Shown here piece after piece: positions 1-10,455 of a stretch of 64,000 bases of DNA. Position 1 is the first letter of the stretch. Every line of letters starts with the position of its first letter. A program made the translations under genes and the position numbers. The stretch lies in NCBI GenBank assembly GCA_022606425.2, contig JAHDVF020000875.1, positions 1 through 64,000 on the forward strand, given 5' to 3'. This DNA comes from Lepidostoma basale (lineage: Eukaryota; Arthropoda; Insecta; Trichoptera; Lepidostomatidae). The notes under the pieces were generated by a model, which searched no databases, was not told the DNA's origin, and was given only the letters and a program-made list of their open reading frames with translations.

Positions 1-635
1 TGGACGGTGATTGCGGATGGCGGTGACGTCACTAAAAGTCGTCGCCTGTCATTCAAACGGGTGAAAATAGATTTTGTTAACCCCACATGTTTGACAATAC
101 AGAGAAATTTAATTTAATTCAAGGCGTGGATTTGAAAATTGAGGTTTCGAGTTTAACCCAAACTTTTACACATTTCACAACTAATGACGCTTCGTACTTT
201 TACCATTGCATTACTGGCTATTCTAATTGCATGATTGTCTATTCCTCTCCATTGTCTATTCTATCAATGTGTATTTTGTTATACATATTCATTGTTTCTT
301 GAACGATGATGTAGCAATTCCATATAAACTATTTCAAACAGACATTTTCATTCTTCCTAAATGTAAATACTTACAAATAAAATACATAATTGCGTGTTTT
401 AAGAGATAAGGTAGATTGTGAGGTTAGGAGGAAAAACGCAAGAGAATATTTACAATGATGACATACATTTCGCCTAATAGGGGATTGTCATCATACATTG
501 ACAAATACGTGTATACACATACGCTTACATCTATAAAACCCTTGAATTATTTTCTTATTAACTTGAAATGGAGCTAATTTTTGTACACATTATTGTCACT
601 TCATATAGGTATTACGGTTCTAAACAAAAGTCAAT
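1..635. other. AT-rich non-coding DNA
   Basis: No gene, RNA or recognisable repeat seen. Open frames here are under 75 codons and have no recognisable motif. Confidence 0.5.
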
Positions 636-639
636 AATT

Positions 640-832
640 AATATGAATGAAAACGACTGTTTTCTTGATGTTTTACTTTATTTTATGGGAATTAACGCAT
701 TACGATTTGATAATGCCTTAACAAGGCGAAACAAGTCGTTCCCATAAAATACAATAAAACTTCTTGAAAATCGACGCCTTCGTTGGGATTAATGATTTCA
801 TATGCAGTTTTATATCATTGTTCAAGACACAA
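640..832 (+). mobile_element. F1 foldback element
   Basis: Two arms (about 648-692 and 733-776) are inverted copies containing TTTTATGGGAA and its complement, around a core with GATAATGCCTTAACAAGGCGAA. A tail of the type GTTTTATATCATTGTTCAAG follows, ending in ACAATAAA. The same arms and tail recur at 3.6, 20.5, 39.0, 41.5 and 49.6 kb. A weak flanking repeat (AAGTCAAT/AAATCAAT) may be its TSD. No coding capacity. Confidence 0.7.
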
Positions 833-904
833 TAAAAAAATCAATCGAATTCGCCCGTAGAATCACGCCCATTTGACTTTTTTCTAAAATATATGTAATA
901 TGGT

Positions 905-1150
905 AATTATGTAAAGCGATATTTTTTAAGAACTACTTCCACTTTTATCTTCATTTCGAAAGCAACCGGTTTCACCAGGCACGTTGGCATCAGGTTGACA
1001 TCGCACTGGCGGACGAGTCTGTCAATGCCAGCGAGCCTGACGAAACCGGTCGCTGTCGGAATAAAGACAAAAGTGGAAGTAGTTCTCAAAAACATCGTTT
1101 TATATAATTATTATTTAAAATGAACTACCATCAAGAGGTTTTAGTAAAAT
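905..1150. mobile_element. F2 foldback element (ACCGGTTTC inverted repeat)
   Basis: The left part has AGAACTACTTCCACTTTTATC and, further in, AACCGGTTTC. The right part has GAAACCGGTC and AAAAGTGGAAGTAGTTCT, so the two ends pair. The interior is GC-richer than the flanks. Related pieces lie at 5.0, 8.2, 8.6, 9.0, 10.3 and 47.5 kb. Non-coding; class not assigned. Confidence 0.65.
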
Positions 1151-1180
1151 CATTTGATTATCGAAAAGATACGTGTAATT

Positions 1181-1738
1181 TAAAGTTGTCATCGCAAACA
1201 AAAACCTATCCAAAAAAGCTAGATGGCAGTGCACAATGGTGTTCTTCTACCGACCCTTATGTATGGAAGCGAAGCATGGAACTGGCAAAAGAAGGATGAA
1301 AGTAGAATAAACGCAGTAGAAATGAGATCTCTAAGACGAATGTGTGGATACTCTGTGTATGATAGAGTTTCGAATGAAAATATAAGAAGTGAATGCGGTG
1401 CGAATAATGGTGTTATGAACAAAATAATGAAAGGATCATCAAGATGGTTTGGACATATGGAAAGAATGAATGAAGAAAGAATGGTAAAAAAATATATATG
1501 TTAACGATGTAAATGGAACCAGAAATAGAGGAAGACCGAGGAAAACGTGGCACGATCAAATAAGTCAAATATTGAATGTCGGCCATGTGAGCAGTCAGAG
1601 AAATCGACGCGCGTGCATGACACGATGCATGAATGTTGAGGAAGCGAGAGAAATATGTCAGGAAAGAAAAATGTGGCAGTCCATTCTATCTGCCTACCCC
1701 ATCGGAGAGACGGCGTGATGGTTAGTTAGTTAGTTGGG
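1181..1738 (+). mobile_element. L1-family non-LTR retrotransposon, pol C-terminal remnant
   Basis: From 1223 the frame reads MAVHNGVLLPTLMYGSEAW and continues through RSLRRMCGY and RWFGHMERM, the region after the reverse-transcriptase palm in RTE-like pol proteins. A frameshift near 1495 moves the rest (GRPRKTWHDQI, RRACMTRCMNVEEA, SILSAYPIGETA) to another frame, which stops at 1716-1718. The 3' tail is (GTTA)n. The endonuclease and catalytic palm are missing, so this is a dead 5'-truncated copy. It is the best reference for the other L1 fragments here. Confidence 0.85.
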
Positions 1739-1799
1739 TGTAACCACCCAAAATCTCCCAGAACACTAGTGAAATGAAATAACAATTTTTGAGATACAT

Positions 1800-1960
1800 G
1801 AATATGAAAGACAGGCGGCGCGGCGCGGCGCGGAGCCGGGAACACGCCGCGCCGCGGTGATTGATGGGCGCGGGGCGGCGTTTTGGTGCAGTGTCGGTCA
1901 CAACGAGTCTTGCCTTGCACGTACGTCGATTCCTCCGACTTCTAACATGGCCAACTTTTA
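1800..1960. other. GC-rich tract between LINE copies
   Basis: Runs of GGCGCGGCGCGG at 1813-1865 stand out from the AT-rich surroundings. I see no ORF with recognisable homology. Confidence 0.4.
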
Positions 1961-1963
1961 AAA

Positions 1964-2262
1964 TTTTGTTTTACCTACCGGCCGCCAGAACCAATCTGCC
2001 CCTGGTGACGCCGGTGGGAAGAGCAATTAGTCTGCTGAACGCGGTCTCCTCGGAGATCGACGTCTTTCATGTTAGTGAAAGTACGTTCAGGGGACAAATA
2101 CTCTTGACTTTGGAAAGTATTTTGTCTTCCTAATGTCGAACCATCACTAATACGTTCCTGGTATTATGTTGTATTTTTATAATATTTTACCTGTACTCAA
2201 TTTATGCTGTTTGTAATGTCTTTTGAGTAAATAAACTGATTTGATTTGATTTGATTTGAAAT
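1964..2262 (+). mobile_element. L2-family (Jockey/CR1-like) LINE 3' end
   Basis: The frame reads YLPAARTNLPLVTPVGRA and ends ILLTLESILSS before the TAA at 2131-2133. A 125-bp 3' UTR then ends in ACTGATTTGATTTGATTTG. The same C-terminus ends the longer minus-strand copy at 48.5-49.4 kb. 5'-truncated and inactive. Confidence 0.8.
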
Positions 2263-2500
2263 TTGATTAATTTGGTCATGCCACGTTTTCCTCGGTCTGC
2301 CTCGACTTCGTACCCCATTTACATCATTAACGTATACTTTCTTAACCATTATTTCTCCATCCATGCGTTCCATATGTCAGAACCAATCGATCGAACCAGC
2401 GATCCTTTCATAATTTTGTTCATAATACCTTCTTCCGCTCTACATTCCTTTCTTATATCAGCATTTGAGATTCTGTCGTATATCGTTCTATTTATGAACA
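2263..2500 (-). mobile_element. L1-family remnant
   Basis: Read on the minus strand this matches the middle of L1: the FGHMER region near 2375, the GRPRKTW region near 2285 and the upstream ISNADIRKE-like part near 2465. It has many substitutions and no tail. It directly abuts the L2 tail on its left. Confidence 0.65.
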
Positions 2501-2624
2501 TATCTGTTTTATACTAGTTTTATTAAACAAGACGTCTCATAAGAACATTTACTCGTATATTAAGTGGATCGATTAAAAAAAAAGTAAGTAAGAAATGTTA
2601 AATTATTGAACATTTCGAGATCGT

Positions 2625-2896
2625 GTACGCAACCTAGACATAAGAAAAACCTGCGAAATAGAGCATATCGTTCAGTGGAGTAGATCCAGAAGAAGATACT
2701 GGAGGGACCATGTAGCCCAAATGGATGGTGACAGACTCGCATATACAGCCGCTTATGAAATCCCCTCCGGACACCGCCCACCTGGAAGACCGCCTCAGAG
2801 CTGGAAGGACAGCTGGACCTCATCATCAAACGAGACATGATTTCTGTGTCACAGATCGTCAGATTTACTAAAAGAAGACGAAGAAGAATGAAATAC
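2625..2896 (+). mobile_element. L3-family LINE pol tail
   Basis: A frame beginning DRVRNLDIRKTCEIEHIVQW continues through RRYWRDHVAQMDGDRL and PPGRPPQSWKDSW. That matches the pol C-terminus of RTE-type elements. It ends in AAAGAAGACGAAGAAGAATG, a (GAA)n-type tail. Related copies are at 40.95 kb and inside L1 at 56.77 kb. Confidence 0.7.
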
Positions 2897-3132
2897 ACAA
2901 TTTGGGAATTTATTTCTTAAAAATAATATCGTCCAAATGTAAACCCTCGCGTTCGCGGCACTCGTTTAGTCAAATAGTAAAATTTCTTATGACGGGTCGG
3001 CAGGTAGACTCCGTGATGACTGCCATTTCGTGACGAATATTTCCTTTCAAATGCGCCAGGGAAGTCGGTTTATTGGTGTAAACTTTAGATTTTTTAATAA
3101 CCCCACAGAAAAAAGTTCATAAGGGTTGAATG

Positions 3133-3382
3133 CAGTGGCGGTACTCCCGTAGAAGCCCAGAAGCCCAGCTTGCGTAAGAAATTTTGAATTAAAACCTCTT
3201 CTTGCTTATAGAGGTTCAGCTCTTGTGGCTATTCCTCTTACGTCTGATGGGAATATTGTTGGAAGGTGATTTGGTGGGTTGTTGGTTTATGCATGGGGCA
3301 TGATTACTTAGATTTGGGGGTTTTGATTCAAATTTTCTTACGCAAGCCGGGTTTCTGGGCTTCTATGGGAGTACCGCCACTG
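3133..3382. mobile_element. hAT MITE, copy 1
   Basis: It starts CAGTGGCGGTACTCCCGTAG and ends with the inverse, CTATGGGAGTACCGCCACTG. The TIRs extend about 60 bp each. Both sides carry GTTGAATG (3125-3132 and 3383-3390), a perfect 8-bp TSD as expected for hAT. The interior (about 3195-3290) is SINE-B-like sequence and has no transposase. Confidence 0.9.
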
Positions 3383-3599
3383 GTTGAATGAGGACTGCGT
3401 GGAGGCCAATTTATGTCACCTCTCCTGGAGATCAATATGCCAGGGAAATTTTCACGAATGGCACGTGGCACAGACGTATTGAACGTGTGTGACGTTGCTA
3501 CGTTCTGCTGGAACAGCATTCTTTTGTTAAAGCCAGGAAAGTTTTACAATTCAGGCACCAAGAAGTCGTCTAACATTTCCACATAACGCCCTGAATACA

Positions 3600-3795
3600 A
3601 ACATAAACTTTCTTTTGAGACACCTTGTAGTTTATAGAAATGACATTTTTAGCCTTTCTAAGACAATATCAAAAAGGTAAATGTTACATTTGATAACAGG
3701 TTAGAAAGACGAAACATATCATTCCGATAAACTTTATTAAAACATCTAGAAAACGGACGTTTTCATTTGTATTAATTATGTATCCTCCAGTGTTG
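3600..3795. mobile_element. F1 foldback element
   Basis: Contains the F1 core with TTTGATAACAGG and GAAAGACGAAACATATCATTC, and an arm ending AAACGGACGTTTTCAT. It is more diverged than the copies at 0.65 and 41.5 kb. Confidence 0.5.
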
Positions 3796-4004
3796 GACTC
3801 CAAGAAAAACATTTATACAGTTGTTGTCTGGGGGTATTTACAATCTAGAAATACCGAGATCACTAAAACTACACGTCCAGTGCCTTTAGTCCAGATCGGT
3901 AAAACTACACTAAAGTTAGTGAACCTTAGCTCGCATAGCTGAGGTAAGCTAAACTAACTTAGCTTAGCTCTCGGTCTGCAACCGGCTTAAAGCAAATTGC
4001 CGTA

Positions 4005-4190
4005 ACTTATTTTTGTCCCAAATTTCCGCACAATACCATTTATTCTCCTGTGTATTAGTATTTATTCTCCTGGCAATTAGTATTCTAAACGAGGTGCTAT
4101 TCAAAGTGGGCCTCTTTAGATGTAGCTAAAACTAATTTGTGAACATTCTAATAATAAAGAGCAACAAACAAGTAAATGTCCTGTTTGCGT
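4005..4190 (+). mobile_element. L8-family LINE tail, degraded
   Basis: Resembles the L8 copies at 41.8 and 42.9 kb (CCCAAATTTCCGCACA, AACGAGGTGCTATTCAAAG, AAGAGCAACAAACAAG). The reading frame has decayed and a short internal duplication (TTTATTCTCCTG) is present. Confidence 0.5.
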
Positions 4191-4194
4191 TTAC

Positions 4195-4798
4195 ATGACA
4201 TCTTTCCTTTCATATTATTATTGGGTTCATATGGTGGAAATATTAGTTCGACAAAAACAAAACAATATAAGATACACGGTCAATTTAGAAAATAGCTACA
4301 TAATTATTGCAGGGCAGAGAATTTGGACAATACACAGCGACATGATGTATGGTACAAGGAGGCGTAATATATTGTATTATTATAGATACAAAACTAACGA
4401 CGCGCCCATGGTGACAGAATTACACACTTCTTCTCAGAAAGGATTCCGACAGTGACGTCATCAGGGTTGCGCGTGACATTCTTTCGAGCATCGTCCAGCT
4501 AATAGAGGCGATGGAATTCAATCACGGCATCGTACTCCCCACGGCAGGTTCGTTCTGAAGATAAAGAAGTTAACGATTCGGGTTTTTAATTGGATTTGAA
4601 TTTTGTTAAATTACTTCAGTATGCTGATATAGGTACCTATTTTAAAAAAAGCTTTAAAATGTTAAGTCAGTATTTGGTGAAGAATATCTTCCATTGAGAT
4701 TATTATTTTATTTATCCGACTTGGCGATGAGGTTCGCAACTCATCACACCGCGTCTCTCGCGGGGGCGAAAAGAGAAGGATGGAGTGCCGCATCGGTT
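4195..4798. other. Unassigned non-coding DNA
   Basis: A possible 86-codon frame at 4195-4455 shows no recognisable domain. Nothing else found. Confidence 0.35.
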
Positions 4799-4877
4799 AA
4801 AGTATGGCAATCCATTCTTTCTGCCTACCCTTTCGGGGAGACGGCGTGATGGTCAGTTAGTTAGTTAGTTAGTTCTA
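4799..4877 (+). mobile_element. L1-family extreme 3' end
   Basis: Contains CCATTCTTTCTGCCTACC, then GAGACGGCGTGATGG and (GTTA)n. This is the last 25 or so codons and tail of L1. Confidence 0.75.
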
Positions 4878-4954
4878 ATAATTATTTATAATAATATATA
4901 GACTCTGTCGATGATTCTTACTAAACATACATTTAAAGTAATTAATGTTTTTAA

Positions 4955-5085
4955 TTGAAATTTCTTGGTAGAAGTTCATTTTAAATAATGAAAACAAGAC
5001 AACCAGAAGATGACAGCAAGCTGCCGAAACCGGTCCAACATAAACACAAGTGGAAGCACACTAAAAACATAATAATAAAGAAATT
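4955..5085. mobile_element. F2-related fragment
   Basis: Contains AGAAGTTCATTTTAAATAAT, then AGCTGCC with GAAACCGGTCCAAC and AAACACAAGTGGAAGCAC. Same order as the F2 piece at 47.5 kb. Confidence 0.5.
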
Positions 5086-5149
5086 TTGTATCAATATTTG
5101 TTTGTTTTCATTATACATTTAAAGATCGAATGTGTTTCTGTTGTAGGAC

Positions 5150-5256
5150 GTAAGTGGGTCGGACGGACGTAATCAGGTGTACGATAGAGGCGGTGGAGAA
5201 GGATCCTCCAGGCCCTATGCGCCACGGAAATGTTAAAAGAAGAAGAAGATGTGCTG
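5150..5256 (+). mobile_element. LINE 3' tail with (GAA)n
   Basis: GGTGGAGAAGGATCCTCCAG and AAAAGAAGAAGAAGATG recur in similar form at 62.93-63.02 kb. Probably the last codons and tail of an RTE-like pol. Confidence 0.45.
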
Positions 5257-5785
5257 TTGTTACAAGTATTGGATTTTTATAATGAAGCTATTTAATAAAA
5301 TATTTAATAAGTAACTTCGAACAAACACATGGATGGAAAATACACGAACACGAATGGGATGGATGAAGAACAGAAGTACCTACCGCATGAATTATGGCTC
5401 GCGACGTGTTCACCTCGCGTAGGGGTTTCCTGCGAACAGAATGTCCAGAGGAGGCGGTGCCTTGTAATTTGTACGCGGAATGTGCTTTATCGAACTGTGC
5501 CAAAATATTCCCGGACGTCCACGTCACGATACTTCACAATGGCCAGGGCTGTGCTGCCTCGTAATAGAGTAATCCATATTCCTCACAATTATTACTAATT
5601 GGAAGAGATTCGTTGCACCTTATTGTATAGTAGGATTCTATAAGTTCCTCCATCAGTTCGGTGGAGAGACTGACATCACAGAGTGTCAAACTTCTTTCAG
5701 CCTACTCATGCTAGGGCGGAAGTTCATTTCAAACTTTTATTATTGTAGTTCGGTAGAATACAATTCAAATAATAAATATAATGTG
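5257..5785. other. Unassigned non-coding DNA
   Basis: Overlapping frames of up to 89 codons on both strands (5288-5598) have no recognisable motif. Nothing else found. Confidence 0.3.
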
Positions 5786-5787
5786 TA

Positions 5788-5975
5788 ATATCACTAAACC
5801 CTAAATCCCCCCCTCGCCATTTTTCGGAGGGACACTCCGAGCTATACATTTAGCCCCATCATAAAACAACTACCAAATCACATTCCAACAATGTTTCCTA
5901 CAGACGTAAGGGGAATAGCCATTAGAGCTGAACCTCTGTAAGCCAGAAGGTTCAAGTCCAAGTTCTCAGAGAATG
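5788..5975 (-). mobile_element. SINE-B copy
   Basis: The minus strand reads CTGGCTTACAGAGGTTCAGC, then GGAAACATTGTTGGAATGTG and TAGTTGTTTTATGATGGGGC, and ends with GGGATTTAGGGTTTA. The same order is found on the plus strand at 26.3 kb. Confidence 0.65.
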
Positions 5976-6714
5976 TTAACGTACAAGCGTCTCGAGCCCA
6001 TAAGAGAAGTGGACCTTATGGATATATAATTTATTGGTGCATATTTGTATATGGAGCGCGCGATATACTGCGAGAATGGCTGAATGTGGCTTGTGATAAT
6101 TTAAGACCTCAAGTTGAAACCAAAACAACAGCTTCTACGGTAAATTCAAAATGTTAATTCTATCAAAGATTCCATCACCAGCCACCGCGTAAAGCGGTTA
6201 TTGACGATTAGTTCTTGGCAGATGCGGTTTTCTCCGTTTAACATGAGAACTGTCCCGGGCGAAGTATCTTACCGATAGTGTTATCTGAATCCACACTACT
6301 CGAAGAAGACGTCTCAGATCCAGAAGAAGCACCCCTAGGGCGAGGAGCGGAGCGCGGCGCGGGGCGGGGCGGGACGGCCGCCGGGCGTGACTAGGACAGA
6401 AATAACGGGCGAGTTACGTAACTCCTCATGAATGAACGGGTCTTTCACTGAATGTGTGGGTAATTAAAGTCCGCGCATGATTGACTGCCCGCCGTTGTCC
6501 TGGGGCAGGTGGCGCTGGACCCCTTAGGTACTCAGGAGCGAGCTAGCGCGGCGCACACATTCCGCGAGACCGATATTTCGCACCTAATTAGGAAAATATT
6601 CATATTATCTTATGAAAGTAAACATTTCACACGAAGATCTTAAAATTTTGCATATACATGTATAGTACGCAACGTTAAATTTTGCACATTCCTTGGACCG
6701 ATATGGCCAGCAAC
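5976..6714. other. Intergenic DNA with a GC-rich block at 6330-6560
   Basis: The block contains GCGAGGAGCGGAGCGCGGCG and GGGGCGGGGCGGGACGG. No gene or repeat family recognised. Confidence 0.35.
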
Positions 6715-6717
6715 ACA

Positions 6718-6872
6718 AGAAAGTATCTTGTCTTCCAAATGTCAAACCATCTCTAATGCGTTCCTGGTACTATGTTGTATTTTTATAATATCTGTACTCA
6801 ATAGTTCCCTGAAACATTTTCCTGTTTGTAATGTCTTTTGAGTTAATAAACTGATTTGATTTGATTTGGTTT
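6718..6872 (+). mobile_element. L2-family LINE 3' UTR
   Basis: Matches the L2 3' end: AAAGTATCTTGTCTTCC, then GCGTTCCTGGTACTATGTTG and ACTGATTTGATTTGATTTGG. It abuts an L5 pol fragment. Confidence 0.75.
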
Positions 6873-6875
6873 GAA

Positions 6876-7125
6876 GTTCTCTACATACCCAGAGCTGATA
6901 GACAATTGTTGACCAACATTAAAACCCGTAAGGTGTTATATTCGGGTCACGTGCTTAGGAAAAAAAGTGGAAATTGCTGCATCACATCATTGGAGGCAAG
7001 AATCGGCGAGATGTTTCTAGGAGTGAATCTCCTGGCTCCGCAACAAGAGACCGGACTGGTGGAGCTGTTTCGAGCTGCAAGGGACAGAGCTTCCCGCTTT
7101 CAAGTGACTTTTAAATTGACATGAC
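6876..7125 (+). mobile_element. L5-family LINE pol remnant
   Basis: The frame includes RADRQLLTNIKTRKVLYSGH and later ELFRAARDRA, as in RTE-type pol C-termini (TIKTRKLxYLGHVxR, then LFRxAxDR). An internal frameshift separates the two parts. 5'-truncated. Confidence 0.65.
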
Positions 7126-7129
7126 ACGA

Positions 7130-7760
7130 ATTAACAGTAAGAAGGAAGCGCATAGTAGGACAGGTTAGTTGGGAGTTTGTTGTTGTTTTGAGTGGTGGTA
7201 TGCGGGAGGCGCTGCGCAGACAATGCGGCGCACTCCCCCGCCCGGCTAAGTATATCTCCGGAGTATTAGGCATCCCGAGCATTCCGTAGGTGGGCGGCGC
7301 GATCTTCTCAAACCGCACTGCCTGTGGAGACCCTCGGTGAATCACTAGAATTCTTTATACCGTACATTCCTGCGACACAACCAAGTTCCAAATGATGCAT
7401 TCAAGGAACACTTTATTATTAATCAATACTGCATACAGGCACACAACACATCATACAAAACAACACTTTAGAGCTTCGGAGATATTTTTCCAAAGGAATT
7501 TAGAATGCTCAAATAATAATTACGCCGCTGCACATACTACACGAGCAAGACACAAATAAAAAGCGCCGCTTTTAAATCGCAAAGTCAATGCGGTCAGTCT
7601 GCTGGAGGGGGTCCGGGCGGCCGGTTACGGAAGGTTAGGGCAGGCCGGGCTGTAGCGCTCGTGGCCCGCGGGACGGAGACAAAGGGCCGAGGGATAGGTG
7701 CTCATTCTATTCCAATCTTGTTGTGTTTTGCCCCCAAAACCGCGTGATTCTAGATATCAT
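7130..7760. other. Unassigned DNA, GC-rich near 7200-7340 and 7600-7690
   Basis: No recognisable gene. The composition is mixed, with a GGCCGGTTACGG block near 7620. Nothing firm to report. Confidence 0.3.
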
Positions 7761-7761
7761 T

Positions 7762-7947
7762 TTAATATCGAATATCGGCCACGCAAGGAGTCGGAAAAAT
7801 GCGTGCATGCATGCATAACACGATGTATGAATGTTGAGGAAATCAGAGATGAAAGTGTGTCAGGAAAGAACAATGTGGTGGTCCAATCATTCTGCCCGCC
7901 CCTCCGTAGAGACGGCGCGGCGTGATGGCTCGTTAGTTAGTTAGTTG
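7762..7947 (+). mobile_element. L1-family 3' fragment
   Basis: TATCGGCCACGCAAGGAGTC, ACGATGTATGAATGTTGAGG, then GAGACGGCGCGGCGTGATGG and (GTTA)n align to the last third of L1 pol. Confidence 0.75.
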
Positions 7948-8199
7948 ATATAATTTTCGTATTACGTCAACGACACTTCACGTGTTCTTCTTTCTGCCGA
8001 CGCGACGTCACAGCGTTCCTCGATATTTCCTTTAGTTACAAGTTAAACCTTTCCAAAATTGATTAGCAGTTTTCCACCAGAATTTGTAAATTTTTTCGAT
8101 GTAATCACACAATGAATGCTTACTGACATAATCCCAAATATAGTTTTCGGACTAATACGACAGGGTGGCTTTACTCTATCTTTTTAAGACAATAAAATG

Positions 8200-8290
8200 A
8201 TTTTTTTTACTGCAATCTCTTGATGGAAGTTCATTTTAAATAAAGCGATTTTTTTAAACTACTTCCACTTTTGTCTTTTGCCTTTCTTGA
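8200..8290. mobile_element. F2-related arm
   Basis: TCTTGATGGAAGTTCATTTT, then AAGCGATTTTTTTAAACTAC and TTCCACTTTTGTC match the left arm of F2 at 0.9 kb in order. Confidence 0.5.
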
Positions 8291-8569
8291 GTTAACTCAA
8301 ATATGGATGGAAATTCCAATAGGAGCGGCCAATCGACGGACCAAAATTATATCACATATTATACTTAAATTAATTAATATTAAAAATATCATTTTTTCGA
8401 ACAATATATTTGAATATGTCAACTGTAATCAATTCAAATTCCATTGCATTGAAAACATAATGCTTTTAAACAACTATAAAAGCAATATTTAAATTCAGTA
8501 AATTTAACATTATTATTTATGTATAAAATCATATTCATCTGTATGTATAAATATAAAGGAGTAAGATTA

Positions 8570-8660
8570 TAACAATGTCACCAGTCTGTCGATGCCAGCG
8601 AGCCTGGCGAAACCGATCACATCGTTTCATGTAGTTATTAATTAAATCTTTTGATTTATT
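8570..8660. mobile_element. F2-related core fragment
   Basis: AGTCTGTCGATGCCAGCGAG followed by CCTGGCGAAACCGATC matches the right half of the F2 copy at 1015-1050. Confidence 0.55.
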
Positions 8661-8964
8661 TATAAAAGACGATTTAAAACAATTGTATTATTATTTGTTA
8701 CAATACTACTATATACTCGTATATGTACGCCAATACAAAACATAAACAAGATTTCGTTCATTGGGTTCATGTGTGACTCTTGCGTCATTAGGTACTATTT
8801 TTGAATGGACGAGGTAAAAAATCCAAGTTGATTGAAAAAATAAACAAATGGATGGGATGTGGGTAGGTCGATGGACATACGAGATAGGGGTCGCTTCTAA
8901 AATAGCGACCCTCCAAGCTTCGCAAAGATCCTCGGCTAGGGCTGAGGTACGAAATTACAAAGTT
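8661..8964. other. AT-rich non-coding DNA
   Basis: Nothing recognised apart from one TACTCGTA octamer at 8714-8721. Confidence 0.4.
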
Positions 8965-9040
8965 TTATATTTGAAATTTCTTGGTTGAAGGTAAATAATG
9001 AACAAATGTTGAAATCGGTCGAAGTCAGAACTTCATGTGG

Positions 9041-9488
9041 AATTAAACTAAATATACAAAATATTATTAAGATTTGTTTTATTATTAATAATATTTTATT
9101 TTCATTATTGTAAGAAATAACATTGGAAGGAAGATACTCGTAGCTACACATTAAAAATTGGTACGGACGGAAAGCATAAAAAATGTTACAATAATGAAAA
9201 ATAAAAGACTTCTAATGTAAGTATTAAAACGTGATTATGATTAGCGATAAAAGTGATATTGAGAAGGCAGGTGTTAATATGGAGGCTAGTGCTAGTGCTA
9301 TCTGCTTCCTAGTGGGAGAGATCGTACCCCGTGGGTGAAGAATAGCCAACCGCGGGGGGCTATTTTAGGGTGAGATTTCCGCACTTTGCCGTCCGAAGCT
9401 TTCTCTACCTTTGACATTTACGGTTCGCTTTGGGAACTAGGAACACTCCCCTTGTAAATTGAGAATGGATTATCCTATGCGCTTGTTC
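9041..9488. other. AT-rich non-coding DNA
   Basis: No gene seen. A short tandem, GCTAGTGCTAGTGCTA, lies near 9285. One TACTCGTA octamer is at 9135-9142. Confidence 0.4.
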
Positions 9489-9489
9489 T

Positions 9490-9625
9490 AGTGAGATTCC
9501 TTTAAACTGTTAAATTAAATAACTTTGTTTTTTGTATCACAATTGTATTTTATTTTACGCGACAGCTGTTTCATCAACCTATGTTGACATCATCAGGTGT
9601 TACAATAATATATCAAATGTCAAAT
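9490..9625 (-). repeat. F3 repeat copy
   Basis: Contains AAACTGTTAAATTAAATAAC, then ACGCGACAGCTGTTTCATC and ATGTTGACATCATCAGGTG. The reverse complement of this order occurs at 11.31-11.48 kb and a shorter form at 49.9 kb. Non-coding; class unknown. Confidence 0.6.
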
Positions 9626-10320
9626 TTTCGTGATTTTTAAATCTTTATGTGTATTTGTTCCTATGTCAATTTGAATAATTTCATTGATATATTTTTGAAG
9701 TTCTTGCTGAAAATGAGTTAGGTACCTAAATATTTTAGTTAAAAGAACGGTTAGTTACTATTTTTAGGAGAAAATATAATTAAATAATAATAATAATAAA
9801 ACAGTATACATTATACATTATACTCGTACATATTATAGAGTCAAAAACGATGAAACATAATAAATTAAAAACGATAAACACAGGAAGTACATAGATTACA
9901 TTAATAGGAAAGGTGACAAAAGTTGAAGGTTTTAATGTACTATATACTAATGGGGAATAAGAAGGAATTTGGTTATTATAACATTTAGTTTACATTTTTT
10001 GGCCTTTAAAATTTCTAAATTTTCTAATTTCTCTAATTTTTTAATCCTTTAAAGTTAAGGAACGACATGTGTTTGTAAAAAGCACAAATAAGTCTCGAGT
10101 GAAAACACAATGTATAAAAAAATATTCAATATGAATCCACAAGACAAGTTTGTCTTTATTTATTCTTGCGATGGCGAAAATGGAAGGGTTCTTTTAATTA
10201 GCATAATAAATATGCCATCTTGAAGTATAGGTTATTTTGTCATTTTTGATATAAAATAATTACGTTTTAATATTGAATCTTTTGAATCGGATTGTATTAA
10301 AATAATCGAATTGTATTAAA
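9626..10320. other. AT-rich non-coding DNA
   Basis: Long A/T-dominated stretch with (TAA)n near 9785-9800. No gene or repeat family recognised. Confidence 0.45.
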
Positions 10321-10324
10321 AAAA

Positions 10325-10455
10325 TAAAATAAGCGAAACCGGTCGCCGTTGAAATAAAGACAAACGTGGAAGTAGTTATAAAAAATATCGTTTTATCTAA
10401 TTTTTATTTAAAATGAACTGTCATCAAGAGATTTCAGTTAAAACATTTGACTCTC
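10325..10455. mobile_element. F2-related right half
   Basis: GCGAAACCGGTCGCCGTTG, AAGTGGAAGTAGTTATAAAA and AAAATGAACTGTCATCAAGA closely follow positions 1040-1135 of the F2 copy. Confidence 0.65.
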
